A DNA stretch of 6,897 nt from Eubacterium sp. GTDB taxonomy: Bacteria > Bacillota > Clostridia > Oscillospirales > Acutalibacteraceae. Under the pieces are notes generated by a model that saw only the letters and a program-made list of their open reading frames with translations, was not told the origin of the DNA and searched no databases. The position numbers and the translations under genes were made by a program. Below are positions 5,473 to 6,897 of this stretch, piece after piece. The stretch is from assembly GCA_029054965.1 (NCBI GenBank), contig JAIDEF010000117.1:1-6897 (forward strand), written 5' to 3'. Every line of letters begins with the position of its first letter. The first letter of the stretch is position 1.

Positions 5473-6840
5473 TCACCTGTTAACTTTATTCTTTATAATA
5501 AGTGCCACTGCCTCCACATGCGGAGTACGGGGGAACATATCTACCGCTGTAACACTTTGCGTTATGTAATCTTTATTTTTTAGTATTTCCAAATCCCTTG
5601 CCAATGTAGCACTGTCGCAGGAAACATAGACGATTTTCTTTGGTGACATCTGTTCCACTGTATCAAGCAGTGCTTTATCGCAGCCCTTACGCGGCGGATC
5701 GAGAATAACTATATCGGGTTTTATCCCCTCTTTTTTCAGAAGGTCAGCACCCTTTGCCGCATCGGCACAAATAAATTTTGAATTTGTGATACCATTTAAC
5801 TCGGCATTGATTTTTGCATTTTCAATCGCTTGCGGAATTATTTCTATACCTACAAGCTGTTTAACACGGTCTGCCATTGTCAGACCGATCGTACCAACAC
5901 CGCAATATAAATCAAGCAGCACCTCGTTACCTGTCAGACCTGCGTATTTCCTTGCCTTTTCATACAGCCTTTCACACTGGCTGTGGTTAACCTGATAAAA
6001 GGAGTTGGGTGAAATTACAAACCTTTTGCCAAGAAGCATATCGCTGATTGTATCACTGCCCCAAATCGTTTTTGAGTTTTTGCCGAGAATAACATTAGTT
6101 TTATTTTTATTTATATTTAATACAACAGATTTAAGATTCGGCAGCCTTTCAAGGAGAAGCTCAATAAGCAAATCAGCTTTCGGAATACTGTCACCATTAA
6201 TGACAGCACAAGCCATAAGCTCGTTCGTTGCAAAGCCCTTGCGAAAATAAATGTGTCTTAAAAGACCTCTGCCTGTATTCTCATCATAGGATGTAACATC
6301 AGCAGCCTCAACCCATTTTTCAAAAGCTTTAATGCCCTGTTCAAATTCCTCAGGCTGTAAACGGCAATCTGAACACGGTATAATTCTATGACTTTTATAA
6401 GCATAAAAGCCTGCAAAAAGCTCACTGTCACAAATTGATACAGGATACTGTGCCTTGTTTCTGTAATGATCAACAGACTCTGCACTGATGATTTCTTCTG
6501 CTTTAATATCAAGATGACCAATTCGCTCAAGGGAATCATTCACCCTTGAAAGCTTGTACTTAAGCTCCTCATCATAGGTCATATTTCTGAACGAACAGCC
6601 ACCGCATTTTTGGGAATAAGGGCAGTCACTTTCAATTCTTGATGAGCTTGGTGAAATGACTTTATCAATCTTGCCAATTGCATAATTTTTAGAGCGTTTT
6701 ATTATGTGCGCAATAATTCTGTCACCGGGCACGGTATCATTAACAAAAACCGCCAAGCCATCGTATCTGCCGACACCGCTGCCCTCAGAGGTCAAAGCAT
6801 CAATATTTAATTCTATATTATCATTCTTTGAAAGCTCCAC
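5473..6840 (-). CDS. rlmD: 23S rRNA (uracil-C5)-methyltransferase, RlmD/RlmCD family
   Basis: The enzyme makes 5-methyluridine in 23S rRNA with S-adenosylmethionine: position 1939 for RlmD, and 747 plus 1939 for the Gram-positive dual enzyme RlmCD, which this may be. The 455-residue product has an N-terminal TRAM RNA-binding domain (about 1-60, SGVGRYDGLAVFV), four cysteines placed for a 4Fe-4S cluster (Cys73, 79, 82 and 156), FYQVN (281-285), the SAM-binding LLDLYCGVGTIGL (308-320), DPPRKG (381-386), the nucleophile Cys408 in YVSCDSATLARDL, and the catalytic-base region HVEAVALI with Glu443. All key residues are present. An ATG at 6858 adds six residues but has no ribosome binding site. AGAGG (6848-6852) lies 7 bases before GTG 6840, and starting there gives the usual family N-terminus. 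It is the first visible gene of the operon; its stop codon overlaps the ribosome binding site of the PqqD-like gene. Confidence 0.95.
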   Translation of the reverse strand: MELSKNDNIELNIDALTSEGSGVGRYDGLAVFVNDTVPGDRIIAHIIKRSKNYAIGKIDKVISPSSSRIESDCPYSQKCGGCSFRNMTYDEELKYKLSRVNDSLERIGHLDIKAEEIISAESVDHYRNKAQYPVSICDSELFAGFYAYKSHRIIPCSDCRLQPEEFEQGIKAFEKWVEAADVTSYDENTGRGLLRHIYFRKGFATNELMACAVINGDSIPKADLLIELLLERLPNLKSVVLNINKNKTNVILGKNSKTIWGSDTISDMLLGKRFVISPNSFYQVNHSQCERLYEKARKYAGLTGNEVLLDLYCGVGTIGLTMADRVKQLVGIEIIPQAIENAKINAELNGITNSKFICADAAKGADLLKKEGIKPDIVILDPPRKGCDKALLDTVEQMSPKKIVYVSCDSATLARDLEILKNKDYITQSVTAVDMFPRTPHVEAVALIIKNKVNR

Positions 6841-6847
6841 AATTTTA

Positions 6848-6852
6848 CCTCT
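6848..6852 (-). promoter_or_regulatory. rlmD: Ribosome binding site fixing the GTG start of the methyltransferase
   Basis: AGAGG on the minus strand sits 7 bases before GTG 6840. The in-frame ATG at 6858 lies upstream of it, in AT-rich sequence with no Shine-Dalgarno match. This favours the shorter protein. The remaining bases to the right edge (6859-6897) are AT-rich and probably carry the operon promoter, for example TATTAT at 6874-6879 on the minus strand, but its -35 box would lie at or beyond the window edge. Confidence 0.7.
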
Positions 6853-6897
6853 GAACATAATTTTACAATTAACATAATAACATATTCGCTTTAATTA

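Noticed and set aside
5308..5583. Plus-strand 91-residue frame across the PqqD-like gene
   Set aside because: It lies antisense to two well-supported genes, has no ribosome binding site and resembles no known protein.
1..6897. CRISPR arrays, insertion sequences, riboswitches, prophage genes
   Set aside because: No spaced direct repeats, transposase or integrase motifs, or long structured leaders were seen; intergenic gaps apart from the left end are too short.

Overview
The window looks like chromosomal DNA from a low-GC Gram-positive bacterium, most likely a Clostridia or Ruminococcus-type gut Firmicute. This is inference from three things: moderately AT-rich coding sequence, clear GGAGG-type ribosome binding sites with GTG and TTG starts, and consensus TTGACA/TATAAT-like promoters. 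The species cannot be named from sequence alone.

Layout from left to right. Bases 1-223 hold no convincing gene; they contain one hairpin near the edge (10-39) and the intrinsic terminator of the next gene (195-219). A tRNA-Gln with anticodon CUG lies on the minus strand (224-297), with its own promoter at 318-346. Next, on the minus strand, is a membrane-anchored alpha/beta hydrolase (375-1499) with a near-consensus promoter at 1528-1556. Divergent from it is the only plus-strand gene, an Sfp-type 4'-phosphopantetheinyl transferase (1599-2201). It converges on a minus-strand operon across a strong hairpin (2200-2239) that can terminate transcription in both directions.

The right two thirds is one tightly packed minus-strand operon, transcribed from the right edge: a 23S rRNA m5U methyltransferase of the RlmD/RlmCD family (5473-6840), a PqqD-like small protein (5202-5468), a PF14907-type nucleotidyltransferase-fold protein (4078-5199), and elongation factor 4, LepA (2242-4059). 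Gaps are 4, 2 and 18 bp, so the genes are probably co-transcribed and partly translationally coupled.

The outer genes of the operon act on the ribosome. The inner pair is the most interesting part of the window. PqqD-like domains usually present peptides to modifying enzymes, and they recur beside this nucleotidyltransferase family in peptide-modification and polysaccharide loci. Here the pair stands alone, with no radical SAM enzyme, HPr-kinase-like partner or evident precursor peptide, between two translation genes. Its substrate cannot be told from the sequence.

Several start codons are better placed than the longest reading frames suggest: GTG at 6840 for the methyltransferase, ATG at 5199 for the nucleotidyltransferase, TTG at 4059 for lepA and ATG at 1499 for the hydrolase, each supported by a well-spaced ribosome binding site.
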